Shown here piece by piece: positions 48,987 to 56,883 of a DNA stretch of 64,000 nt. The DNA comes from 9FT-COMBO-48-23 sp963754385 (GTDB lineage: Bacteria > Chloroflexota > Dehalococcoidia > GIF9 > UBA5629). Location: NCBI GenBank assembly GCA_963754385.1, contig CAVWGE010000002.1:397185-461184 (forward strand), read 5' to 3'. Below the pieces are notes generated by a model. That model saw nothing but the letters and a program-made list of their open reading frames with translations, ran no database searches and was not told the DNA's origin. Positions within the stretch are counted from its first letter, which is position 1. The number at the start of each line of letters is the position of its first letter. The position numbers and the translations under genes were made by a program.

Positions 48987-49786
48987 GCGCCCACCGCCGA
49001 ATAATTTCTTACACCCGCACGCCACACGAGCCGAAGCAGCACAAAGCCAAGCAGCAACCATGCAACCTGGGCTCCCAAGCCTAGCAACGCATCTATCGGT
49101 GTAAGCCGACCAAGCAGTAGTTCCACCGGAAAGCCTATCATCCAGCGGAAGGGCAGGATGGCAGCCGCAATCTGTACCGGATGGGGAAGAAGTGTCAGCG
49201 GGGCCATCTGCCCCGAGAGAAACAGCATCAGGACAAAGTAGGTCTGATTGATAGCGCTAACGCGCGTAGTCCAGAACGCTGCCTGTGCCAGCGTCCATTC
49301 CAAGAGGAACCGGACCAGAAATGCCAGCAGCAGCACCGGTATGAATACCGCCACGGCCCACGGCGCGGGGGAAAGGGAGACATGGAATCCCAATGCCAAT
49401 CCGGCTGCAATGAGTGTCATGGTAGGCAAGGTTATCAACTTTGAGGAAACATTATCGGCAATATCAGAATGGATTGGGTGCACCGGCTTCAACAGTGCGA
49501 AGGAAAGTATCCCTTCCCGGACGCGGTACTCGAACTCGTACATTATCCAGGTATAAGTAAATTGATTGACCAGCATCAGCACGATGAAATAGGCGGCGAA
49601 ATCACTCGTGGTGTAACTTCCGATGCTTCCGCCGCTACTTTTCGAGACTATCGACCAGACGATTAGATAGACCAGTGGTTCCAGCACCTGGCCAATCATC
49701 CAGATGAGCAGCGCCGCACGGTACTGGAACATCACCGCTAAGGTGGTTTTGAACTGCTGTGTGTATAGCCCCACCAGAGCTTTCAT
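48983..49786 (-). CDS. ABC-2 type permease (first permease of exporter)
   Basis: A 267-residue, six-segment permease of the same family as its downstream neighbour: MFQYRAALLIWMIGQVLEPL, YRVREGILSFALLKPVHPIH and LSGQMAPLTLLPHPVQ. Its stop overlaps the next permease and its start overlaps the stop of the ATPase gene (49783-49786), so the three genes are translationally coupled in the order ATPase-permease-permease. This composition matches heteromeric exporters of the DUF990 group; substrate unknown. Confidence 0.87.
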   Translation of the reverse strand: MKALVGLYTQQFKTTLAVMFQYRAALLIWMIGQVLEPLVYLIVWSIVSKSSGGSIGSYTTSDFAAYFIVLMLVNQFTYTWIMYEFEYRVREGILSFALLKPVHPIHSDIADNVSSKLITLPTMTLIAAGLALGFHVSLSPAPWAVAVFIPVLLLAFLVRFLLEWTLAQAAFWTTRVSAINQTYFVLMLFLSGQMAPLTLLPHPVQIAAAILPFRWMIGFPVELLLGRLTPIDALLGLGAQVAWLLLGFVLLRLVWRAGVRNYSAVGA

Positions 49787-50808
49787 GGATTTCCCTGCGC
49801 GAAAACACGCTCAATCACTTCTTCAATCGGTGGGTCTTCAACCAGCAAATCAATCACAGGCAAATCTGTCAGCAGCTTCGCAGTGACCTGGGCTGTTTTG
49901 GCTTTTGGAACTCGGAGCGTAAAGCGACCGTCTCCGCAGGATTCAACTTCGCCGTAGGAGCGCAAATCGGCCTGGCAGTCCCCAACTTGCAGTACAATGG
50001 TCTTGTACTCCGTAAATTTCTGAACCAGGATAGAAAGATCGCCGTCGAAAAGGAGCCGGCCGTGGTGGATGATAACGACGCGCCGGCAAAGCGCCACGAC
50101 ATCGGCCATGTAGTGGCTGGTCAGCAAGATAGTTGCCCCAAAGCGGCGGTTGTACTCGGCGATAAAGTTACGTATACGTCGTTGCATTGTAACGTCAAGA
50201 CCGATAGTCGGCTCATCCAGAAAGACAACAGTCGGACGGTGCAAAAGTGCAGCCGCGATCTCACATTTCATCCGTTCACCGAGGGAAAGGTTACGTACCG
50301 GTTTATTGAGAAGTGGTCCCAACTCCAAAAGTTCGGTCAACTCATCCAGTGTACGGCGATAATCCACGGGCGGCACGCGATAAATAGCGCGGTTTAACTC
50401 GAATGAACTGATGGCAGGAATGTCCCACACCAGCTGGTTGCGCTGCCCCATTACCAGGGTAATTTGCCTTAAGAATGATTTATCACGCTTCCATGGAATG
50501 TAGCCTAACACGGTTACCTCACCCGCTGAGGGATGCAACAGACCCGAAAGCATCTTGAGCGTGGTGGTCTTACCAGCACCGTTGGGACCGAGAAAGCCCA
50601 CTATTTCGCCGGCAGCCAGATCGAACGAGATGCCGTCCACAGCAGGAATTTCTAATTTGCGGCGGTGCACAAGGTCTTGCAGCACAGCCTTTGCACCGGC
50701 TTCATGCTGGCTAACGACGTAGACCTTACGCAGGTCCTTGATGTGAACGACGGGGGATGTAACGGTTGGCTCGCCGGCAACTACTGGTGCCCGTTTCCTT
50801 GTATCCAC
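49783..50808 (-). CDS. ABC transporter ATPase of exporter
   Basis: A 341-residue ATPase. Walker A GPNGAGKTT is at residues 74-82, the Q-loop MGQRNQLVW near 126, the signature LSLGERMKCEIAAAL near 177 and Walker B VVFLDEPTIGLD near 197. It has an N-terminal extension of about 20 residues before the fold starts at VVHIKDLRKVY, and a C-terminal regulatory region of about 80 residues. It energises the two DUF990-type permeases downstream. The leader up to 50862 carries no clear promoter by eye. Confidence 0.9.
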   Translation of the reverse strand: MDTRKRAPVVAGEPTVTSPVVHIKDLRKVYVVSQHEAGAKAVLQDLVHRRKLEIPAVDGISFDLAAGEIVGFLGPNGAGKTTTLKMLSGLLHPSAGEVTVLGYIPWKRDKSFLRQITLVMGQRNQLVWDIPAISSFELNRAIYRVPPVDYRRTLDELTELLELGPLLNKPVRNLSLGERMKCEIAAALLHRPTVVFLDEPTIGLDVTMQRRIRNFIAEYNRRFGATILLTSHYMADVVALCRRVVIIHHGRLLFDGDLSILVQKFTEYKTIVLQVGDCQADLRSYGEVESCGDGRFTLRVPKAKTAQVTAKLLTDLPVIDLLVEDPPIEEVIERVFAQGNP

Positions 50809-50862
50809 TAGTGTTTATCATATAACATCTGGTCGCAGGTTTCCATAAGTCACTCAGCCAAG

Positions 50863-51046
50863 GTTGACCGAATCAACACCTTCCCCGTAGCCGAGAAAAT
50901 CCAGCTAGGGGTACCGCCACCGTTCATCAAATTGAAGCCGCTGCAAGCCCTGTGGTTCCTGATGGCAGGACGATAAACGCTGATATCAAAAATGAAGCCT
51001 TGTGTAAGGCTCTGAATTATCGCTACACAAAACTGACTATTGCTGA
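50863..51046 (+). pseudogene. Radical SAM 3' end fragment, copy C
   Basis: Codons from 50863 to TAA 50974-50976 encode VDRINTFPVAEKIQLGVPPP and FIKLKPLQALWFLMAGR. By my count 104 of 114 bases match copy A. The match continues through ACGCTGATATCAAAAATGAA and GCTACACAAAACTGACT to about 51046. No start codon or enzyme core precedes it. It is the distal border of the ABC cassette. The remainder of the 50809-51204 gap holds only a promoter for the CMD-family gene. Confidence 0.83.
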
Positions 51047-51125
51047 ATCTGCACCCGTCAACTAGGTAATGTCACAAGCTCCACTGCCCAGTCCACAATA
51101 CTATGCGGTAGGCATTCTAGTATGC

Positions 51126-51155
51126 TGGCAAATAGAGCAACTGACGAGCTATAAT
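51126..51155 (+). promoter_or_regulatory. Promoter of CMD-family gene
   Basis: TGGCAA (51126-51131), 18-bp spacer, perfect TATAAT (51150-51155). Start point near 51162, about 43 nt before ATG 51205. Confidence 0.4.
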
Positions 51156-51204
51156 GACCCCCGAGGCAAAATGGTAGTGCCCAATTTACATCTGGAGGTG
51201 TAGA

Positions 51205-51510
51205 ATGACAATGTCCAAAATGGCCCCTTGGCAGACTATTCTGAGGAAAAACGCTCCTGAATTACTTAAACAGGCGACGGGACTTCAGGAGACGGTTATA
51301 GGGGATGGTGCTCTCTCTGTCAAGACGAAGACACTGATGATGATGCTCTGTGACGCTTTGCTGGCTCACCCTGAAGGGGTGGCCCACTTTGCCGAGCAGG
51401 CCCGTGCTCTGGGAGCAAGCAAGAATGAGATTTCCGAGACTTTGGCAATGGCCTTTCTAATGGGAGGGTTACCTGGGTTAGTCACAGGCACCAACGCGTT
51501 CCAAGATTGA
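51205..51510 (+). CDS. Carboxymuconolactone decarboxylase-family protein
   Basis: A 101-residue all-helical protein of the AhpD/CMD family: LSVKTKTLMMMLCDALLAHP followed by FAEQARALGASKNEISETLA. The usual redox CxxC followed by H is reduced to a single cysteine (C49) with H55 nearby, so thiol peroxidase-type chemistry is unlikely unless another thiol takes part. CTGGAGGTGTAG precedes ATG 51205. It stands alone between the two ABC exporter loci. Confidence 0.82.
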   Translation: MTMSKMAPWQTILRKNAPELLKQATGLQETVIGDGALSVKTKTLMMMLCDALLAHPEGVAHFAEQARALGASKNEISETLAMAFLMGGLPGLVTGTNAFQD

Positions 51511-51636
51511 TCATAATTAACGCCGAATCAACTAAAAAACTCGACTCTGCTAACAAAAACTCGGAATGTGACATGGTGGGAAATACTGTACGATAGGTAG
51601 AAGCAGGGCTTTGAGTTGGCTTTCGTCCTGCATAGC

Positions 51637-52851
51637 CTATCCACTCCTGAGGTTCCGGAAAATTTCGCCGAGGTTTGGTCTTTTGCCATACATCAGTAGA
51701 TAAGTCCTCAGAAGTTTAGCTGCCAGTAGCAGCCCACCAACGATAGATAACACCAGTACAGCCATGCTGGCTATTAGTTGCCATGCAGGGACACCTATCA
51801 TGCCAAGCCTCAACATTACTAACACAGGGGCGGAGAAGGGGAAAATACTGAAAACAACCCAAATCGGACTGTTTGGGAATAATAAGATTAGAGAGTAGAA
51901 CCAGAATGGGGCAATTGCGAAAAGTGTAAATATAGCTGCTAATCCTTGTGCTTCTCGAACAGTGGGGCTAATGGCGGCGACACTAGCCGACAGGACGGCG
52001 AATAACGAGTAACCCAAGATAAAGTACACTACACCAAGAACCAAGAAGTTAGTTGGTATTTGTATCGTACTGATAAAGCCACCGATAGATGATGAAGCTA
52101 GATTCAGCAGGAGCGGAATTGAAACCACCCAGACTACTACCTGAACCAACCCGGCAGTACCAATACCCAGGGCTTTGCCAATTATCAACTGTCGCGTGGA
52201 AATGGATGATAACAAAATCTCCATAAGGCGGTTTTCTTTCTCCTCGCCAAGACCTTGTATCACATAAGCGGAAGAGAAAGCGAGAGAGAGCGCCAGTAGA
52301 AAGCTAAAAATCCCAGGGATAATAAGATTTGTAGATCCACCTTGCTCCGAAGCCACGGCACCAGTTGAAGTAAGCGTGGTAGTGACCAAGTTCAAGGGTG
52401 CTTCAACCCTAGCGACAATGGCCAAGGGCACCTTCCCCGCCAACAAATTACTAGAGATGAAATTCTTAATTGCGATTGTGGTGGCAGCGGGCGGCGTAAC
52501 CTCTTTCTGTGTAGTATAACGTTTAATTATCCCCGCCGAGATAAAATCACGCGGAATGACGAAGTATTCGGTAATATCCTTTTTAATCAAAGCCTGGGTG
52601 GCAGCTTCTGGGGTATCAAAGCGGACCAGGGTTATGTTCCCCTGGGTGGTAAACTGGTCGAAACCTCCGGCTTCATCGACGTATCCGATTCTGGTCACTT
52701 CCGTCGGCGGCTTGGCAATTCCTGATATTAGCTGGAAAACTCCTATGGCCAGGAGAGCCAGTACTGGCAGAGCAAGAGTCAGGATAATAAAGCCGATCCT
52801 TTTTATCGTCTGAAGGAATTCATGTCTGAATATCAAGAGCGTCTTATTCAT
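51637..52851 (-). CDS. ABC-2 type permease (NatB-like)
   Basis: From ATG 52851, overlapping the ATPase stop, the protein has 404 residues. A first membrane helix (FIILTLALPVLALLAIGVFQ) is followed by a 150-residue extracytoplasmic domain and five or six C-terminal helices, with EEKENRLMEILLSSISTRQL as the conserved ABC-2 coupling block. This topology is that of NatB/YhaP-type exporters. The longer start at 52884 lies within the upstream gene. It forms a two-gene exporter with 52844-53740. Confidence 0.9.
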   Translation of the reverse strand: MNKTLLIFRHEFLQTIKRIGFIILTLALPVLALLAIGVFQLISGIAKPPTEVTRIGYVDEAGGFDQFTTQGNITLVRFDTPEAATQALIKKDITEYFVIPRDFISAGIIKRYTTQKEVTPPAATTIAIKNFISSNLLAGKVPLAIVARVEAPLNLVTTTLTSTGAVASEQGGSTNLIIPGIFSFLLALSLAFSSAYVIQGLGEEKENRLMEILLSSISTRQLIIGKALGIGTAGLVQVVVWVVSIPLLLNLASSSIGGFISTIQIPTNFLVLGVVYFILGYSLFAVLSASVAAISPTVREAQGLAAIFTLFAIAPFWFYSLILLFPNSPIWVVFSIFPFSAPVLVMLRLGMIGVPAWQLIASMAVLVLSIVGGLLLAAKLLRTYLLMYGKRPNLGEIFRNLRSG

Positions 52852-53740
52852 GATTCTTACCCGCCACCTCGAGGAATATTTCATTCAGTGAAGGAGTGGC
52901 TACTTCAAAGCGATTGATTACTATGCCGGTACTCACCAATCGTTCCAAGACTTGTTTAGGAGTTATGTTCCCATCAAGCACCAGCTCAACGTAGCCTTTG
53001 TGAGTGCGTTTCAAGGTGACTCCCTGTATTTGCGCCAGTTCACCTTCAAAATCGAGAATAACCGAATGACTTCTATACCTTGACTTGATCTCGGTTAGAT
53101 TCCCATAAAGAACTGAGTCCCCATTGTTTATCATTAGTATGCGGTCGCAAAGTTCCTCTACTTGATTCATCTGATGTGTGCTCAGAATCACGGCTTTACC
53201 TTGATTTCTCAAGTCAAGGAACATCCTTTTCAATAACTCAGTGTTAACCGGATCTAGACCGCCAAAAGGTTCGTCCAGAATAACCAGTTCAGGGTCATGG
53301 ATAATAGTAACGATGAATTGGATAATCTGCCCCATGCCCTTACTCAATTCTTCGATCTTATTTCTCTTGTTGGCAAGCATACCTGTCTGATTGAGTAGTT
53401 CGTCAGCTTTCTCCTCGGCTGAGTGCCTGTCCATACCCTTCAGCGAGGCAAGATAGATGATAGAGTCAATGACACTTAGTTTTCTATACAGTCCTCGTTC
53501 CTCAGGCATATAGCCAAGCTTATTCTTGCTGGCTTCACTCAACTTCTCACCGAAGATTGTCACGTCGCCCGAGTCTGGCTTGATGATGTCCATAAGCATC
53601 CTGATGGTAGTGGTCTTGCCCGCACCGTTAGGACCAATCAGGCCAAATATCTCGCCCTGATTTACAGAGAAGGCCAGGTCGTTAACCACCGCCTTATCTG
53701 CGTAGGACTTGACTATATGATTGACTTCAACTGCAGGCAT
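52844..53740 (-). CDS. ABC transporter ATPase (NatA-like)
   Basis: A 298-residue ATPase with Walker A GPNGAGKTT (36-44), signature ELSKGMGQIIQF near 135, Walker B VILDEPFGGLDP near 157 and H-loop ILSTHQM. The C-terminal segment ends in the usual DUF4162-like domain. AAGGAGTTGC lies just upstream of ATG 53740. Together with the NatB-like permease it forms an exporter of sodium or another small substrate; which one cannot be told. Confidence 0.92.
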   Translation of the reverse strand: MPAVEVNHIVKSYADKAVVNDLAFSVNQGEIFGLIGPNGAGKTTTIRMLMDIIKPDSGDVTIFGEKLSEASKNKLGYMPEERGLYRKLSVIDSIIYLASLKGMDRHSAEEKADELLNQTGMLANKRNKIEELSKGMGQIIQFIVTIIHDPELVILDEPFGGLDPVNTELLKRMFLDLRNQGKAVILSTHQMNQVEELCDRILMINNGDSVLYGNLTEIKSRYRSHSVILDFEGELAQIQGVTLKRTHKGYVELVLDGNITPKQVLERLVSTGIVINRFEVATPSLNEIFLEVAGKNHE

Positions 53741-53925
53741 AGGAGCAACTCCTTCTCAACTTCGCATTATAGCACCTTGTTAATAGTGTTAGTCACTTTA
53801 TAGTATGTCGTTACCTATCTTTCAAAGGCCTGTGAAACCAAGTATGCCATTTCAGCATTGCACGATATAGCGGATTGTGTCCTTCGATATGACTTATTAA
53901 AGCACGCGAGCAAAGAATTTCTTAT

Positions 53926-54471
53926 TCACGGCTGAGAAAATTGACGTTCCTTTAACTTCTCAACAATGTTGTCTTCTCTGACCAGTGCATTGCCTATGCC
54001 ATATTTTTTAAGAAGCCTCAGTGGCACGCAGCAGCATGAGCAGCAGTTACATATCGCATAGAAGTCATGCTGCCATTTGACAATGGTGTGTATGAGGCCA
54101 TTTTGGTGGCACTGCTTTAAGATGTCCTTAGCCTCCTGCTTTGTTATCTCTCGATAGTCGTGAGGTCTTCCTTCCATGAATATGTTCCGGCTGAGTCCCA
54201 CAATTATCTCCGCGTTTATCGGATTGTCGCAATTCTTAAACACAGCTCGACAGGTGCATGGACCCAAAGCCAACCCATCTGAACTGTCTACAATTTCATT
54301 GGCCTCATGGAGATTGAGCAGATAGGCCGCGCTGACGTTTTTGCCATATGCATTGGCTACCTTTCTGACTAGTCTCCCTATTAGAGGTATTCTAGTCCAC
54401 CTTGCCTGGAAGATGTAGTATTTGAGCGCCAGCTCACGATATCTACTGTATAGCTTCAGCGAATGGTGCAT
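53926..54471 (-). CDS. Cysteine-rich iron-sulfur-type protein
   Basis: A 181-residue protein with ten cysteines in two sets: C72, C74 and C81 (GPCTCRAVFKNC), then C121 and C141-N-C143-C-S-C-C-C148. The spacing GPCxCR with a later CNCCSCCC resembles a family of predicted [4Fe-4S] proteins that sit with flavodoxin or oxidoreductase genes, but normal ferredoxin motifs (CxxCxxC) are missing. It is basic at the N terminus and lacks membrane segments. It stands alone. Its cofactor content is inferred from cysteine number only. Confidence 0.65.
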   Translation of the reverse strand: MHHSLKLYSRYRELALKYYIFQARWTRIPLIGRLVRKVANAYGKNVSAAYLLNLHEANEIVDSSDGLALGPCTCRAVFKNCDNPINAEIIVGLSRNIFMEGRPHDYREITKQEAKDILKQCHQNGLIHTIVKWQHDFYAICNCCSCCCVPLRLLKKYGIGNALVREDNIVEKLKERQFSQP

Positions 54472-54658
54472 AGGAACCTTTTAAACATCCTATTATACAC
54501 CATCCTATTCAAGCATCACCTTAACGCAGCCTACCCTATGTAACAATAGGGCGGATTGCTACTTTGGATTTTGTAGACCTATAGTAAACTGTCTGATACA
54601 ATGCATACTAGGATGGTGGTCGTGCGTTGCGATAACTAAATAGGGAGGTCAAGCAAAG

Positions 54659-54814
54659 GTGCCTAAGAAAGTGAGGAATGATAAAAGGGTCGGAAAACTA
54701 GAGGAGGACCTCGGTCTACCACCGGGAACCATCAGGAACCCAAGCGGACGAGATACAAGGTCTGACAAAAAGATTGGGACGATTAGAAAAGAACTGGGAA
54801 AGAAACATGCATAA
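54659..54814 (+). CDS. 51-residue basic protein
   Basis: GGGAGGT (54643-54649) lies 9 bp before GTG 54659, which opens a 51-codon frame. The product is highly charged: GKLEEDLGLPPGTIRNPSGR, then DTRSDKKIGTIRKELGKK. The two halves look like short basic helices flanking a proline loop. A real gene is favoured by the ribosome-binding site and by lack of competing frames. I know no family; RNA or DNA binding is a guess from charge. Confidence 0.5.
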   Translation: MPKKVRNDKRVGKLEEDLGLPPGTIRNPSGRDTRSDKKIGTIRKELGKKHA

Positions 54815-54894
54815 CGCAGAGCGTCATGTAAAAGCTTGTGTTTTGTTGCTTGATTGAACAATCGTCCAGATTGTACGGTTTTAATAAAAGAGAT

Positions 54895-54917
54895 GGGCAT
54901 TTGTAAACCAAATACCC
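54895..54917 (-). terminator. Terminator of first DUF5679 gene
   Basis: On the reverse strand GGGTATTTG pairs with CAAATGCCC around a 5-bp loop, followed by ATCTCTTTTATT. It lies 30 bp after the DUF5679 stop. Confidence 0.65.
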
Positions 54918-54946
54918 AGTTCTATCGAATCTCAGAATGAACTGAT

Positions 54947-55087
54947 TTAACTCTTGCCGATCCTGAACATCTTAGTTCCGCATTTTGGGCAAGTACCTTG
55001 TGTTGCTGGCCTGCCATTCTTCATCTTAATGGCTTTGGGATTACTCATTTCCCTCTTTGTTTTACATTTCATACAGTATGCTTGCAT
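54947..55087 (-). CDS. DUF5679 zinc-ribbon protein, copy 1
   Basis: ATG 55087 follows AAAGGAGGTGTTTA, so the 46-residue form is the gene; the upstream in-frame codon at 55162 lies in the promoter. The protein is MQAYCMKCKTKREMSNPKAI followed by KMKNGRPATQGTCPKCGTKM and a short tail: two CxxC pairs, a complete zinc ribbon of the DUF5679 type. It is common in Chloroflexota. Function unknown. A second copy is at 56165-56305; the two share the start, the CPKCGTKM block and the terminator layout. Confidence 0.87.
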   Translation of the reverse strand: MQAYCMKCKTKREMSNPKAIKMKNGRPATQGTCPKCGTKMFRIGKS

Positions 55088-55116
55088 TAAACACCTCCTT
55101 TTGTATTTGAGTGTAG

Positions 55117-55144
55117 GATATAACACACTCAGGCTAAGTGTCAA
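55117..55144 (-). promoter_or_regulatory. Promoter of first DUF5679 gene
   Basis: On the reverse strand a perfect TTGACA (55144-55139), 16-bp spacer and TATATC (55122-55117). The leader would be about 24 nt with a strong AGGAGGTG. Confidence 0.6.
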
Positions 55145-55277
55145 TCGTTGTGCTTTGAACATTAGCCTGTTTTGTTACTTCCGAAGCCATTAGTAAATCA
55201 ACCTAAATTGTGCTCTACTGCTCTAGTGGCACATTTGCCTCAATTTCATGACATTGTGCTTATCAGAACTATACGGG

Positions 55278-55790
55278 CTAATGAAGCAGGTTTTCTTCCA
55301 GTATGATTTCTGCCATCCATCTAGCAGCTTTGCCCACCACCTCAGGGCAGCCTTTATCGCCATGGCCCCCGGCAGCTTCAAATTTTTTGAACTCATCCGG
55401 ATCAACAAGGTAGTAGGGCCGCCCTAAGACCTTGGTCTGGATATTGCGGCAGACCACGGAGCCATATTCTTGAATATATTTGTCGCGAAACTTCCTGAAC
55501 AGTTTAAAGGCTCGTGAATCAGGAGCAATACTCTCAAAATCGTCAAATTTATCCCTCTCTCTGCCTAACAGAAGCCCTAAAACCAAGATACCCCCTACAT
55601 AGGACCCACAGCTGCCATCAAGAGTCCCACCACCCCCACCAGCGAAGCCAGTTGCTGCCTTGAAAATATCATCATTTCTGATGTTCAGGGCATCCTGGAG
55701 CGCAGCTATTACGCACTGGCTACAGCCCATGCAGGTCTTTTCGTATTCCTTACCCAGCTCATAGGCCCTCTCAGCGACAGTCTTTGCCAT
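55278..55790 (-). CDS. C_GCAxxG_C_C family redox protein
   Basis: A 170-residue protein. C20-xx-C23-xx-C26 in TCMGCSQCVIAAL, GFAGGGGGTLDGSCGSYVGG with C61, then C113-region SVVCRNIQ and C-terminal DKGCPEVVG reproduce the C_GCAxxG_C_C family pattern (TIGR01909-like). The conserved cysteines and glycine loop suggest a redox or metal-binding role; the biochemical activity is not established. AAAGGGAGGTAG precedes ATG 55790. It lies between the two DUF5679 copies. Confidence 0.88.
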   Translation of the reverse strand: MAKTVAERAYELGKEYEKTCMGCSQCVIAALQDALNIRNDDIFKAATGFAGGGGGTLDGSCGSYVGGILVLGLLLGRERDKFDDFESIAPDSRAFKLFRKFRDKYIQEYGSVVCRNIQTKVLGRPYYLVDPDEFKKFEAAGGHGDKGCPEVVGKAARWMAEIILEENLLH

Positions 55791-56042
55791 TGTTCTACCT
55801 CCCTTTTAGAAATACAGTCCAACCAATTATAGAATGAAATCCATTATAAAAACTCTGGCAGGTAGCGTCAAGGTATTGTACTCATTCGAGCACATTGTTT
55901 GGCAATTGCACTGCACAAAATGGTAACTGGTCGGTCAGGGATACTAAGAGATTGCCAAACGGTGATACTTCAACCACTGGGACAACAGGGATCATAGAAG
56001 TTACCCAGCAATGTTAGTTCCCCAGCTCTAATTGCTATAATT

Positions 56043-56067
56043 GAGGTGCCCCAGTGCAGGGCACCTC
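56043..56067. other. Isolated hairpin in gene-free stretch 55791-56164
   Basis: GAGGTGCCC and GGGCACCTC pair around a 7-bp loop; no T-run follows. The rest of this 374-bp stretch holds only the terminator of DUF5679 copy 2 and a short TGCACAAAATGG resembling the dispersed GCACAAAA motif (about 55913). Confidence 0.5.
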
Positions 56068-56109
56068 TAAATGGTTGAACGAAAGTCATGATGTATAATT
56101 CGCAAACAA

Positions 56110-56140
56110 GAAGCTGGGCATTTTTAAGATACCCAGCTTC
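56110..56140 (-). terminator. Terminator of second DUF5679 gene
   Basis: On the reverse strand GAAGCTGGGT and GCCCAGCTTC pair (one wobble) around a loop containing CTTAAAAA, followed by TTGTTTGCG. It lies 25 bp after the gene's stop. Confidence 0.7.
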
Positions 56141-56164
56141 AATTATTTCTGGCTCTCTATATGT

Positions 56165-56305
56165 TTAGCTCTTGGCTATCCGGTACATTTTGGTCCCACA
56201 CTTTGGGCAAGCACCTCGGATAACAGGCTTACCATTGTCCGTTTTAACAGTCCTTGGATTGCTCATTTCTCTTTTAGTGCGGCATGTCATACAATATGCT
56301 TGCAT
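56165..56305 (-). CDS. DUF5679 zinc-ribbon protein, copy 2
   Basis: A 46-codon gene from ATG 56305 with AAAAGGGGGTATGTAA upstream. The product starts MQAYCMTCRTKREMSNPRTV and continues KTDNGKPVIRGACPKCGTKM, with a short basic end: the same two CxxC pairs as copy 1 at identical spacing and the same length. About 33 of 46 residues are shared. It arose by an old duplication that included the terminator and the upstream GCCTGTTT element. Confidence 0.85.
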   Translation of the reverse strand: MQAYCMTCRTKREMSNPRTVKTDNGKPVIRGACPKCGTKMYRIAKS

Positions 56306-56387
56306 TTACATACCCCCTTTTCAGTTATAAACGCTGAACTATTCTTAAAAGTTTATGGTGCCGATAAAATTCCTATATCTGTAACTA

Positions 56388-56617
56388 CCGCCTGTTTGGT
56401 TAACTCTGAAGCAAAGAACGCAATTTAAAACTGCTACGACGTGGCATTTGGCGGGGCTAAAGCCCCGTCTCTACATTTGTAAATCAACCTGAATTGCACT
56501 CTATTTCAAATCGTGCCCTATGTGTGTAAACCGTCAGGGGAAAATGCACATTCGGGCTGGCGGCACATAGTACATCAAGGTATTGCATTTCCCGTTAATC
56601 ACAGGTACAAATGTAGA
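56388..56617. repeat. Composite intergenic repeat with embedded promoter, copy 1
   Basis: GCCTGTTTGGTTAACTCTGA (56388) resembles GCCTGTTTTGTTAC elements at 55163, 21603 and 60717. A GGGGCTAAAGCCCC hairpin follows (56453-56466). From 56499 the sequence CTCTATTTCAAATCG through GGCGGCACATAG to 56617 matches 60747-60866. The shared part includes TTGCAT (56583-56588), 17 bp, TACAAA (56606-56611). Apart from nrpR promoters, 56306-56751 holds no gene. Confidence 0.75.
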
Positions 56618-56667
56618 AGTCTAAGCAATCCTTTTGTGATTAATTAGCAAAAAATTCCTCTAAGGTA

Positions 56668-56696
56668 TTGACAAACAGAAAAAGCTATGCTATTGT
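56668..56696 (+). promoter_or_regulatory. Distal promoter of the nrpR operon
   Basis: Perfect TTGACA (56668-56673), 17-bp spacer, TATTGT (56691-56696). Start point near 56703, immediately before the GGTTACCGT motif at 56706. This gives a long leader of about 170 nt to nrpR. Confidence 0.65.
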
Positions 56697-56705
56697 GTGG
56701 CATTT

Positions 56706-56728
56706 GGTTACCGTATACCGTATATTAC
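56706..56728. promoter_or_regulatory. Candidate NrpR operator 1
   Basis: GGTTACCGT (56706-56714) runs into a tandem TACCGTA (GTATACCGTATATTAC). It sits at the predicted start point of the distal promoter, where a bound repressor would block transcription. The assignment to NrpR is inference from position and from its recurrence at 56849. Confidence 0.45.
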
Positions 56729-56751
56729 ATAGTTGGGAGGCGTAAGGATTC

Positions 56752-56883
56752 ATGGACGCTCAAGGTGTAATTGCCGAAACAATACACCGACCTATCTATG
56801 CGTGCTGGTTAAGCGTACATTATAATTTCCATATAATACTAGGCAGACGGTTACCGTCCGCTGGAGGTTTCAATGGGATTTGA
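56752..56883 (+). CDS. Possible 43-codon upstream ORF (leader)
   Basis: ATG 56752, with GGGAGGCGTAAGG upstream, opens a frame of 43 codons (MDAQGVIAETIHRPIYACWL) whose TGA (56881-56883) lies 8 bp inside nrpR. Translation of this leader could affect nrpR initiation. The peptide has no homology that I recognise and may not be made; a second promoter (TATAAT 56832) would bypass it. Confidence 0.3.
   Translation: MDAQGVIAETIHRPIYACWLSVHYNFHIILGRRLPSAGGFNGI
56832..56858 (+). promoter_or_regulatory. Proximal nrpR promoter -10 and operator 2
   Basis: TATAAT (56832-56837) places a start at about 56844. The perfect dyad GACGGTTACCGTC (56846-56858) follows at once and again contains GGTTACCGT. GGAGG of nrpR is 4 bp further. 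No good -35 is seen. This dyad is the best candidate for autoregulatory repressor binding. Confidence 0.5.

Noticed and set aside
49759..50397. Forward frame of 212 codons across the ABC ATPase gene
   Set aside because: Antisense to Walker A, signature and Walker B of the real ATPase; no ribosome-binding site.
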